Below are positions 13,454 to 19,582 of a stretch of DNA of 29,166 nt, piece after piece. The notes under the pieces were generated by a model. That model saw only the letters and a program-made list of their open reading frames with translations. It made no database searches and was not told the origin of the DNA. The translations under genes were made by a program, and so were the position numbers. Position 1 is the stretch's first letter; each line of letters opens with the position of its first letter. The stretch is from a virus: positions 1 to 29,166 of IMG/VR virus record IMGVR_UViG_3300017751_000143. The stretch is one strand, 5' to 3'.

Positions 13454-13984
13454 TTAAGCCAAACTAAATTTATTATCAGCCCCAAAATGAACAAACTTTC
13501 TAGGTTTAAATAATCTTATCATTCCATTTGATATAGGATTTTTTGAAGTAATTGCATGATAACCATTATATCTTGATGGAACACCAACTTTTTTCATTTC
13601 ATTTTTTTTAAATAAACCAACTTGAGCATTACTATAACTTGCCCCAACTATATTAATATAATTTGATTCTCCTAAAAAATAATTAGGTGAAATAAAAAAA
13701 TCTCCATTAGTTCTATGTTTGTTAAAATATTTAGATAAATCTTTTGCTAATTGAAAATGATCATAATATTTAGGTGCATTTTTAGGTTTATTAATTAACC
13801 TAGATATTTTAACTTCCATGTTAGCCCATTCTTTTTTTGGGTAAGTATCTTTAATAAAGTCTTGAGTTGTTTTTTTATATTTACTTTTTAAAAGTTCTAA
13901 TCCTTCTTTTCTAAAATCATTATTATTCATATTGTTTGGACTATACATTATATCCAAATAATTAATTTCTTTTTTATTATCCAT
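13454..13984 (-). CDS. Hypothetical protein, 176 aa, probably truncated by TAA
   Basis: A Lys/Asn-rich protein of 176 residues with no recognised domain; visible segments include a helical N-terminal half and a Gly/Tyr/Phe-rich C-terminal half (FISPNYFLGESNYINIVGAS, PSRYNGYHAIT). The frame continues 59 codons past the stop, so the original product was probably about 236 residues. The ATG has no Shine-Dalgarno; a promoter -10 box lies six bases upstream, so it should be leaderless. It is transcribed divergently from the modification module. I do not recognise the family. Confidence 0.72.
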   Translation of the reverse strand: MDNKKEINYLDIMYSPNNMNNNDFRKEGLELLKSKYKKTTQDFIKDTYPKKEWANMEVKISRLINKPKNAPKYYDHFQLAKDLSKYFNKHRTNGDFFISPNYFLGESNYINIVGASYSNAQVGLFKKNEMKKVGVPSRYNGYHAITSKNPISNGMIRLFKPRKFVHFGADNKFSLA

Positions 13985-13990
13985 TTATTG

Positions 13991-14020
13991 ACATTACATT
14001 GACTTAATAATGGTTGTCAA
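13991..14020 (-). promoter_or_regulatory. Promoter of the interrupted gene, leaderless geometry
   Basis: On the minus strand a perfect TTGACA (14020-14015), 18 bp, and TAATGT (13996-13991) end six bases before the ATG at 13984. The spacing is the same as at 13220-13248. The -10 sequence TAATGT also recurs in the promoter at 19177-19205. Confidence 0.55.
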
Positions 14021-14079
14021 CTTGTTTAAGATTGGTTTATAAATAACTTACGATTCATAATTAAATTTAAAAATTAATA

Positions 14080-14277
14080 ATGATAAAAATGAGAGAAAAC
14101 ATAAGTAAAATCAAGGTTTTTAGACCATCATTTAATAAAGTTAAAATTAATTTTTTAAAAATTTTCTTCTTTAAAACAGTTCTAAACTACAAATTCAACA
14201 AAATTCCCCAACAAGTTTTATTTTTTTTCAGCTTATTTAGTAGGCCTAACGAATCAAAACACAAATTATTGATATGA
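14080..14277 (+). CDS. Doubtful 65-residue frame
   Basis: A Lys/Phe/Asn-rich frame in very AT-rich DNA, without ribosome-binding site, whose translation looks like low-complexity read from AT-rich sequence. It fills most of the 290-base gap between the divergent gene at 13984 and the gene at 14274. I see no other feature in that gap apart from the minus-strand promoter. It may simply be leader sequence. Confidence 0.25.
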   Translation: MIKMRENISKIKVFRPSFNKVKINFLKIFFFKTVLNYKFNKIPQQVLFFFSLFSRPNESKHKLLI

Positions 14278-14525
14278 GTATTTTTTTTTTAATACTAGGT
14301 GTTGCAAGTGCTGATGTAAATCCAGCCATGCACTTAATTAAAATTCCTATATCGCAAGGTGTAAAAAAAATAACTTGTGATCAAGCATTTGAGAAAAATA
14401 CAAAGTTTGTAGAAAATCCTAATTACAAAGAAGGCAACGGAGAAGTGTGGGGTTACTATGTTTATGAAGGTAAGCCAATTTTTTTACATTATTGCAAAGA
14501 CAAAGATGGGAATTGGGTTAGATGA
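14274..14525 (+). CDS. Small secreted protein with signal peptide
   Basis: An 83-residue protein with a short signal peptide (MSIFFLILGVASA, likely cleaved before Asp14) and two Cys in the mature part (ITCDQAF and LHYCKDK) that could form a disulfide. The mature part is mixed and ends DKDGNWVR. Ten consecutive T follow the first codons, a possible slippage site. The stop overlaps the next start (ATGA). I recall similar small exported proteins in pelagiphages; function unknown. Confidence 0.75.
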   Translation: MSIFFLILGVASADVNPAMHLIKIPISQGVKKITCDQAFEKNTKFVENPNYKEGNGEVWGYYVYEGKPIFLHYCKDKDGNWVR

Positions 14526-15031
14526 TAGAAATAAAATTAGACCTATATGAGTTAATGATTACTTCTCAAAATGGTTTGATGAGAGTCTATGAATCAATGC
14601 GTCTTGGTCATGATTGGGGGCATGGATTTAAAGGTAGTCTTAATGAAAAAATTGCTAAATCAATAAGTGGATCGCAAGCAGAATTAGTGGTTGCAAAATA
14701 TTTACAAATTGAACACACTTACCATGTCAATCATGGCAACAATGCCGATCTTATATTTCATGACACTCATTTACAAATACGATCTCAATTACCAAAAAAA
14801 AATAATAGTCTAATTATTAGACCTCAAGGAAGTAAGGTAGGGGAGATTTATATTTTAGTCATAGACAAAGCACCGATCTTTGAAATTCATGGTTTTGTAA
14901 ATTCAACTTATGTATTGGGAAGTGAAAAATACTTAACTGATTTTAATATTCCTAATAGGCCTAAATGCCATGCGATCCCAATTAATTTATTAACGCCAAT
15001 AGACTTACTAAAAAATGGGGCTTGGAACTAA
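14522..15031 (+). CDS. Conserved phage protein with restriction-fold-like motifs
   Basis: This 169-residue protein belongs to a widespread phage family that I recognise by IKLDLYELMITSQNGLMR at the start and by a core resembling a PD-(D/E)XK fold: Glu54 in GSQAELVVAKYL, Asp76 in NNADLIF and Gln85-Ile-Arg87 in LQIRSQ, with a C-terminal FEIHGFV strand. The Lys of the usual (D/E)xK motif is replaced by Arg and the acid by Gln, so catalytic activity is doubtful; DNA binding remains possible. It leads the modification module, overlapping both neighbours. Confidence 0.72.
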   Translation: MIEIKLDLYELMITSQNGLMRVYESMRLGHDWGHGFKGSLNEKIAKSISGSQAELVVAKYLQIEHTYHVNHGNNADLIFHDTHLQIRSQLPKKNNSLIIRPQGSKVGEIYILVIDKAPIFEIHGFVNSTYVLGSEKYLTDFNIPNRPKCHAIPINLLTPIDLLKNGAWN

Positions 15032-15222
15032 TGGCAAATAAAATAAATATTTTTGGTGATATTAGAGTTTGTTCAAAATGTGGTGATCCTGCTGATGTGG
15101 TTGAAAAGGGAACTAATTATTGTGCAGATTGTTTAAGTCGTAAATGGACTGGTAAAAATATTAATACATTAACAAAAGAAGTTATTGAAGATGACACTTT
15201 ACTAAAGGTGGTTAAGCCATGA
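15031..15222 (+). CDS. Zinc-ribbon protein
   Basis: The start is the ATG at 15031, overlapping the previous stop (TAATGG). The 63-residue protein has two C-x2-C pairs, VCSKCGDPAD and NYCADCLSRKW, about 17 residues apart, a simple zinc ribbon. The C-terminus overlaps the methyltransferase start by 4 bases. A zinc ribbon co-translated with DNA-modifying enzymes may help in DNA or protein binding. Confidence 0.78.
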   Translation: MANKINIFGDIRVCSKCGDPADVVEKGTNYCADCLSRKWTGKNINTLTKEVIEDDTLLKVVKP

Positions 15223-15761
15223 TTCCTTTTCCTAAAAAGAAATACGATATAATTTTGGCAGATCCCCCCTGGTATTTTAAAAGTTATTCAAAAAAAGGAG
15301 AAGGAAGAAATGCTACAAAACATTATCCATGTATGGAATTTAACGATCTATTGGATCTTGATATTAACAGTATTGCTAGTGTGGATTGCGTATTGTTTAT
15401 GTGGGTTGTTGATCCTTTACTTGAGAAATCTTTTGAGCTTATTAAAAAATGGGGTTTCACCTATAAAACAGTTGCTTTTACTTGGGCTAAAAAAAATAAA
15501 ACAAATGATAACTTGTTTATGGGGCTAGGTTATTGGACAAGATCAAATCCAGAAATGTGTTTGTTGGCCACTAAAGGTAAGCCAAAAAGATTTTTTAAAA
15601 ATGTAAAACAATTAATTATTGATAAGCGTAGAGAACACTCAAGAAAACCAGATTGTTCAAGAGATAGAATAGTTCAATTATGTGGAGATAAACCAAGAAT
15701 AGAACTCTTTGCTAGACAAAAAGTAAGTGGTTGGGATAATTGGGGTAATCATTTTGAGTGA
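15219..15761 (+). CDS. MT-A70 family adenine methyltransferase
   Basis: This 180-residue enzyme shows the MT-A70 signature: IILADPPWYF with catalytic DPPW at residues 15-18, the downstream CVLFMWVVDPLLEKSFELI segment, LGYWTRSNPEMCLLATKG, and the C-terminal KPRIELFARQKVSGWDNWGN block that binds the cofactor. It should transfer a methyl group from S-adenosylmethionine to N6 of adenine, in phages most likely in DNA. Length is complete for phage versions. It lies in the same overlapping gene string as the glycosyltransferase, so both may protect phage DNA from host restriction. Confidence 0.92.
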   Translation: MIPFPKKKYDIILADPPWYFKSYSKKGEGRNATKHYPCMEFNDLLDLDINSIASVDCVLFMWVVDPLLEKSFELIKKWGFTYKTVAFTWAKKNKTNDNLFMGLGYWTRSNPEMCLLATKGKPKRFFKNVKQLIIDKRREHSRKPDCSRDRIVQLCGDKPRIELFARQKVSGWDNWGNHFE

Positions 15762-16023
15762 TGATAAGCAAAACAATTTGTTTGGCCAAGAGGAGATACA
15801 AGAGGATTGGCGTAAAGAGTGGGATGGGATGCCTGAGTTTGAGCAATATCCTAAAGAGGCTTATCACAAAATTATTGTAAGGTTTGATAGTGAGGAAGAA
15901 CTTCAAAATTTTGCCAAACTTATAGGGCAAGATATAAATAATAAAACTAAAAGTATTTGGCATCCAAAACTTAAATTCGCAAATCATTTTAACAAAAGGT
16001 ACTTGGACAAAGATGAATCCTAA
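15754..16023 (+). CDS. Small phage protein with conserved IGQ/SIW motif
   Basis: No ATG is available; the best start is TTG at 15754, overlapping the methyltransferase stop, with GTG 15727 as an alternative. The product (about 89 residues) contains the pattern W-DGMPEFEQ, YHKIIVRFDSEEELQNFAKLIGQ and KTKSIWHPK, which I recognise from many phages as a small alpha/beta domain found alone or attached to ParB-like proteins. It overlaps the glycosyltransferase gene by 11 bases, a neighbour it commonly has. Its biochemical role is not known to me. Confidence 0.82.
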   Translation: MSDDKQNNLFGQEEIQEDWRKEWDGMPEFEQYPKEAYHKIIVRFDSEEELQNFAKLIGQDINNKTKSIWHPKLKFANHFNKRYLDKDES

Positions 16024-16885
16024 ATATCCAATTTATGTAGTTTCTAAAGCTAGATGGGATAGTAGGCTGACCGTTAAGTCTTTAGAGAGAATGAAAGTTC
16101 CTTATTTTGTAGTAGTAGAGGAACAAGAGCATGAACAATATTGTAGCGTCATTGATGAGTCTAAAGTTTTAATATTAGATAAACAATTCCAAAAAGATTA
16201 TGACATATTTGATGATGAAATTGGCAAGGGCAACGGCACAGGGCCAGGCGCAGCAAGAAATTTTTGTTGGGAACACTCCATAAGTAATGGTCATAAAAAG
16301 CATTGGGTTATGGATGACAATATTTATGATTTTTATAGATTAAATCGTAATGCTAAAAACATAGTACAAACTGGGACAATATTTAAAGCTGCAGAAGATT
16401 TTCATGATCGGTACGAAAATGTTAAGATAAGTGGATTTAACTATTGTAAGTTTTGTATAGCTAGTGAGAAATATCCACCCTTTTTGTTTAATACAAGAAT
16501 CTATTCAACACTATTAATAGATAACTCTACTAAATATAGATGGAGAGGAAGATATAACGAAGATACTGATTTGTCTTTAAGGGTTTTAAAAGATGGAGAT
16601 TGCACCCTTCAATTTAATGCTTTCTTACAAGAGAAGGCTACTACACAAAGGATCAGTGGCGGTAACTCAAAAGAATTTTATGATGAAGAAGGAACTATGA
16701 ATAAATCAAAAATGTTAGAAAAAATGCACCCTGATGTAGCTAAAGTTGTATGGCGTTTTAATAGGTGGCATCACTTTGTAGATTATTCACCTTATAAAAA
16801 GAATTTACCAATTAAAAAGAAAGATCTGATTACCCCCATAGGAGTCAATAACTATGGCATGGTGTTAAAGGAGATTTCTTTATAA
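16013..16885 (+). CDS. TET-associated-type glycosyltransferase (DNA base modification)
   Basis: This 290-residue protein has the features of the TET-associated glycosyltransferase family (GT-A fold): YPIYVVSKARWDSRLT at the N-terminus, GPGAARNFCWEHS, the WVMDDNI metal-binding motif (Asp101, Asp102), TIFKAAEDF, the family block RWRGRYNEDTDLSLRVL (176-192, Glu183/Asp184/Asp186) and FLQEKATTQ. Family members are proposed to attach sugars to hydroxymethylated bases in phage DNA. No TET/JBP dioxygenase or hydroxymethyl-pyrimidine synthesis gene is in the window, so the acceptor is unknown. The gene is intact and co-translated with the IGQ/SIW protein. Confidence 0.88.
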   Translation: MNPKYPIYVVSKARWDSRLTVKSLERMKVPYFVVVEEQEHEQYCSVIDESKVLILDKQFQKDYDIFDDEIGKGNGTGPGAARNFCWEHSISNGHKKHWVMDDNIYDFYRLNRNAKNIVQTGTIFKAAEDFHDRYENVKISGFNYCKFCIASEKYPPFLFNTRIYSTLLIDNSTKYRWRGRYNEDTDLSLRVLKDGDCTLQFNAFLQEKATTQRISGGNSKEFYDEEGTMNKSKMLEKMHPDVAKVVWRFNRWHHFVDYSPYKKNLPIKKKDLITPIGVNNYGMVLKEISL

Positions 16886-17268
16886 TGGCTTTTGAAAAAT
16901 TTGATAAATTATTATTAAACAATAAGGTTTTAAATAGTCATGAGAAATTAATCTATTTAATTTGTTATTCTTTTCGTAATGCCCCTCATGGATGTAGGAT
17001 AAGCCATAAATACCTTATGCAAAGAACAGGGATAGGGTGTAGAAGGACATTAACGAAGTTTTTGGATAGACTTACCCTATTTGGCCTTCTTGCTAGAAAG
17101 CAGGTGGATAACGGCACCAACCATTATGTTTTTGATAAAGAAAAGATGCAAGAATATATTCAACATAATACTAATAAGCGTAGAAAGATTGCATTAGCTA
17201 AAAAGAAAAAAAACAATCCACAAATTAATAAACAAATTGGGAATGTTATCAACATGGTTAAAAAATAA
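16885..17268 (+). CDS. Helix-turn-helix protein
   Basis: A 127-residue protein beginning at TAATGG over the glycosyltransferase stop. Residues about 14-75 form a winged helix of the HTH_36/replication-initiator O type: LNSHEKLIYLICYSFRN, ISHKYLMQRTGIGCRRTLTK as the recognition unit, and LDRLTLFGLLARKQ then a beta wing. The C-terminus is a basic tail. It could regulate the module or act in replication initiation, as similar N-terminal domains do in phage replication proteins; no replicative helicase is seen nearby. Confidence 0.8.
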   Translation: MAFEKFDKLLLNNKVLNSHEKLIYLICYSFRNAPHGCRISHKYLMQRTGIGCRRTLTKFLDRLTLFGLLARKQVDNGTNHYVFDKEKMQEYIQHNTNKRRKIALAKKKKNNPQINKQIGNVINMVKK

Positions 17269-17296
17269 AGTGAATTGGGTGTGGGGATTTACCTTT

Positions 17297-17325
17297 TTGG
17301 GTGTATCAAAATACCCTCTTAATAT
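17297..17325 (+). promoter_or_regulatory. Possible promoter for the 17361 gene pair
   Basis: TTGGGT, 17 bp, TAATAT lies in the 92-base gap before the 17361 gene. The spacer contains an imperfect inverted repeat (GGGTGTAT and ATACCC around CAAA), which could be an operator. The -35 match is weak. Confidence 0.35.
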
Positions 17326-17360
17326 AGACATAGTTATATATACTTAAGGAAGTAAATTAA

Positions 17361-17570
17361 ATGACAACTTATATAGATAAAAATATAATTGCTAAAGCAA
17401 TTACTAATATTGCAAAGAAAAAGAATTTTAATTACTCCAACGCTATTGAGAAAAGAAAAAAGAATTACAAAGCCTACAAGGAGTCAAAGACAAATAGAGA
17501 ATTACAAAAGAAACTATCAAAAGATAGATTTAACACTTACCTAGAGGAGAAGTATAAGAATGATAACTAA
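17361..17570 (+). CDS. Hypothetical basic helical protein
   Basis: A 69-residue Lys/Asn-rich protein with an AAGGAAG site eight bases before the ATG. It is predicted helical throughout and very basic (AKKKNFNYSNAIEKRKKNYK). It overlaps the next gene by 11 bases. No family recognised; its charge allows DNA or RNA binding. Confidence 0.68.
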   Translation: MTTYIDKNIIAKAITNIAKKKNFNYSNAIEKRKKNYKAYKESKTNRELQKKLSKDRFNTYLEEKYKNDN

Positions 17571-17991
17571 TTTTTTAACCATAGACCAATTAGATAGATT
17601 TTTAAGTGTTGCTAGTTTTGTTGATGGTAAATTACCAAAAGTGTCTAATAGAAGGACTCCTTCAATGTTTAAAGTTATTGATGATTTATATGGAATTGGA
17701 GAAACTAAAGAAACGATTCAAAATTCCAGTTACTCCTATAAGGGTAAAATGAAGATTGTCCTAACTTCTAGGCAAATTACTATATATGATTTTGTGGCCA
17801 CCGTTATGCTAGACGCTACAAAGGAAGATAGAGAACTTATATATTTGAGGAACTTTCCACATAGAAAGTCTTATAGGGAACTTAAAAAAATGTATTTGGA
17901 TGTTAGCCATGAGAAACTACGGTATATGTATCTCAAGGCCTTAAAAAGCGTTTGTAGATACGCAAATAAAGACCTTAAGAAATATATTTAA
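17560..17991 (+). CDS. Sigma-region-4-like / DUF6362-like helix-turn-helix protein
   Basis: This 143-residue protein has an AGGAG site 10 bases before the ATG. Its C-terminal half (about 85-140) reads like a sigma-70 region 4 or DUF6362-type helix-turn-helix: ATKEDRELIYLRNFP, HRKSYRELKKMYLDVSHEKLRYMYLKALKSVCRYA. The N-terminal half has a LPKVSNRRTPSMFKVIDD segment. It may be a late-gene regulator placed before the packaging genes, but there is no region 2, so it is not a full sigma factor. It converges on the minus-strand gene, overlapping it by 4 bases. Confidence 0.7.
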   Translation: MITNFLTIDQLDRFLSVASFVDGKLPKVSNRRTPSMFKVIDDLYGIGETKETIQNSSYSYKGKMKIVLTSRQITIYDFVATVMLDATKEDRELIYLRNFPHRKSYRELKKMYLDVSHEKLRYMYLKALKSVCRYANKDLKKYI

Positions 17992-18353
17992 TTTAATTTA
18001 TGTTTTGTTTTTTCTATCCAATTAATTAGCTTATTTGAGGCATTAGAGTCTATATACCAATCATCAACACCACCATAAAGGTCTAAACCTCTATTTTTAA
18101 TAGAGCCATAGCCATCTTTACCTAATAAGGTGTTCATGTAATACTTGGCTACTTGTTGACCATATTTACTAAAAAAAGGTTTATCTTTATATCTTAAATC
18201 ATAAAAGGTAATATATTTTGCTTTCCCTTCCTTACTCAAGATTACATTAAAAGAAATACCCTTATCATTGGTAATCTTTTTTCTATATTGTGGATTCTTT
18301 CTTGGTCTTTTGTCATACCTTAAATCATTTGGATCAACTAATATTGACATCAT
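17988..18353 (-). CDS. Hypothetical protein, 121 aa
   Basis: Preceded by a strong AAAAAGGAGAGA site; the start is ATG 18353 (a second ATG follows directly). The product is basic with aromatic residues (SFNVILSKEGKAKYITFYDL, GGVDDWYIDSN). A DNA-binding AP2-like or integrase-like strand pattern could be imagined, but no family is clear. Last gene of the minus-strand operon; its start overlaps the upstream zinc-ribbon gene by 20 bases. Confidence 0.72.
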   Translation of the reverse strand: MMSILVDPNDLRYDKRPRKNPQYRKKITNDKGISFNVILSKEGKAKYITFYDLRYKDKPFFSKYGQQVAKYYMNTLLGKDGYGSIKNRGLDLYGGVDDWYIDSNASNKLINWIEKTKHKLN

Positions 18354-18498
18354 TCTCTCCTTTTTCTATGTTTTCACTTCCACAACTAGCACAAACTTCA
18401 CTCATTTGTGAGAGATCATACCAACTATAATTTTTTGAATTATCAAAATCTTTTAACAAAGTTCCTTCTTCACTACTACAATCTTTACATTTATTCAT
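18334..18498 (-). CDS. Small zinc-ribbon protein, 54 aa
   Basis: A 54-residue frame with an ideal AGGAGAGATAG start region and ATGA overlap with the gene before it. It has C-x2-C pairs at both ends (KCKDCSSEE and VCASCGSEN), separated by about 30 residues, forming a likely zinc ribbon. Two independent signals (ribosome-binding site and motif) make it real. Function unknown. Confidence 0.75.
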   Translation of the reverse strand: MNKCKDCSSEEGTLLKDFDNSKNYSWYDLSQMSEVCASCGSENIEKGENDVNIS

Positions 18499-18605
18499 CT
18501 ATCTCTCCTATTGTTATGATAATCAATTATTTCATTAGTTCCTTTTATGCCTAAATAGGCCATAAGGCCTATAAGGGTGAATCCTAATAATAAAAATATG
18601 ATCAT
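18495..18605 (-). CDS. Single-TM peptide, 36 aa
   Basis: A 36-residue frame that begins immediately after the stop of the 176-residue gene and overlaps the next start. Residues 2-20 form a membrane helix (IIFLLLGFTLIGLMAYLGI) followed by a polar, basic tail (YHNNRRDR). Exact fit between neighbours supports it. Possibly a small inner-membrane protein acting on the host during infection. Confidence 0.65.
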   Translation of the reverse strand: MIIFLLLGFTLIGLMAYLGIKGTNEIIDYHNNRRDR

Positions 18606-19136
18606 TTATGCCTCACAATCTAAAAATTGATTGAATTTAAAAGTACCCATTGTGAAGAAGTTGCTTTCATGACTATCATTCAAAAAGGCTTTTAATCTTC
18701 TTGATTGTCTTTCAATGGTTGTAAATGTTTTTTTAGCTTTAATTGAGTCGTTGTCATAACCACAATTATCACAAAAATCATTAAATCCATCCCTTGAACA
18801 ACTATAATCACTTCTTAAACACTCAAGAACACCACTAGCCGTAGGTTCTCTATCTATTCCATAACCTTGACTAAAAAATATAGTCATTTGCTTATGACCA
18901 TATCTAGTGTCTAAATGATTACCTTTTAATTTGTATTTTCTTTTTAAAGTGACTTTGTAATGATTCATATCTTGTCTTTCCATGTGAGGATTTGAATCAC
19001 TATACTCATTAACAATAGTAATATTATTATCTTTAACAAAATCATCTATTGTATTTGTTTTTTCTAGGTTTTTAAAAGTTTGTTCAACTATATTTGAACT
19101 TTCTTTTAATGATTGTTTTTCTTGTTCTCTTGTCAT
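18606..19136 (-). CDS. Conserved phage protein of unknown function
   Basis: I place the start at ATG 19136 after AAGGAGAGCAAC; a longer frame from a TTG at 19205 runs through the promoter. The 176-residue product has an MNHYKVTLKRKYKL strand, MTIFFSQGYGIDREPTASGVLECLRSD and CGYDNDSIKAKKTFTTIERQSRRLKAFL. I recognise this combination (a GY-x-x-DS motif after a short Cys-containing loop) from many phages, always uncharacterised. It is complete and is the second gene of the operon. Confidence 0.8.
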   Translation of the reverse strand: MTREQEKQSLKESSNIVEQTFKNLEKTNTIDDFVKDNNITIVNEYSDSNPHMERQDMNHYKVTLKRKYKLKGNHLDTRYGHKQMTIFFSQGYGIDREPTASGVLECLRSDYSCSRDGFNDFCDNCGYDNDSIKAKKTFTTIERQSRRLKAFLNDSHESNFFTMGTFKFNQFLDCEA

Positions 19137-19176
19137 GTTGCTCTCCTTTTTATTTATATTAATTGACATATCATTG

Positions 19177-19205
19177 ACATTAAGTTGATTATTGATGAGA
19201 GTCAA
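19177..19205 (-). promoter_or_regulatory. Promoter of the 19136 operon
   Basis: On the minus strand TTGACT (19205-19200), 17 bp, TAATGT (19182-19177). The leader would be about 35 bases and contains the AAGGAGAG ribosome-binding site. The -10 matches that of the promoter at 13991-14020, suggesting a shared early class. Confidence 0.55.
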
Positions 19206-19308
19206 TTAACTTTTTTAATTATTTGACAAATAAAGATTTAATGATGTAAAAAGGGATACACTACATCTAGTAAGGTTTTTTCATTTACCACAATTAGAAG
19301 TAGGTTAT

Positions 19309-19371
19309 ATATAAGGGCTATTTAATAGTCTTTGATTCTCTCTCTCCAATTACTACAAAATGCCCTTATAT
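19309..19371. repeat. Inverted repeat, 10-bp perfect arms, 43-base loop
   Basis: ATATAAGGGC (19309-19318) and GCCCTTATAT (19362-19371) are perfectly complementary and lie just past the stop of the 19375 gene on the minus strand. The 169 bases between that gene and the next promoter contain no other gene. It may be a terminator, a protein-binding site or a small structured RNA. A GGAGAGAGAG sequence in the loop resembles a ribosome-binding site but no start codon follows. Confidence 0.5.
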
Positions 19372-19374
19372 GCT

Positions 19375-19530
19375 TTAATATTTAGATTCTATTGGCCTTA
19401 ATTGGTGTAATTTAAGCGTTTTAAACACTTTCCTACACTTTAGACCAAACTTAAATTTCTCTCTATTTTTATAAAGAGGAACTATATTAACCTTAAACAT
19501 AGAATAAGGTTTCATTAATTGTTTGTTCAT
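19375..19530 (-). CDS. Small basic protein, 51 aa
   Basis: A 51-residue minus-strand frame with a clear GGAGAG site five bases before the ATG. The protein is basic with alternating hydrophobic strands (YSMFKVNIVPLYKNREKFKF, CRKVFKTLKLHQLR). It is first in the direction of the 17988-19530 group but separated from the rest by the inverted repeat and a second promoter. Function unknown. Confidence 0.7.
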   Translation of the reverse strand: MNKQLMKPYSMFKVNIVPLYKNREKFKFGLKCRKVFKTLKLHQLRPIESKY

Positions 19531-19540
19531 TTTTCTCTCC

Positions 19541-19582
19541 TTGATTCGAATTAATAAAGAATCATAAGATACTTATAAGTCA
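19541..19582. promoter_or_regulatory. Divergent promoter region
   Basis: This short AT-rich gap separates the minus-strand 51-residue gene from the terminase-region genes. On the plus strand TTGATT (19541-19546), 18 bp, TAAGAT is possible; on the minus strand TTGTAA or TTGAGT with 17-bp spacing to TATAAG or TATCTT. Matches are imperfect, and overlapping sites would make the two directions compete. Confidence 0.35.

Noticed and set aside
14281-14290. Programmed frameshift at the T10 run of the 14274 gene
   Set aside because: Other frames after the run close quickly and the zero frame gives a sensible signal peptide and protein; a sequencing slip is the larger concern.
17560-17991. Phage sigma factor
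   Set aside because: Only a region-4-like helix-turn-helix is visible and region 2 is absent, so a full sigma factor is not supported.
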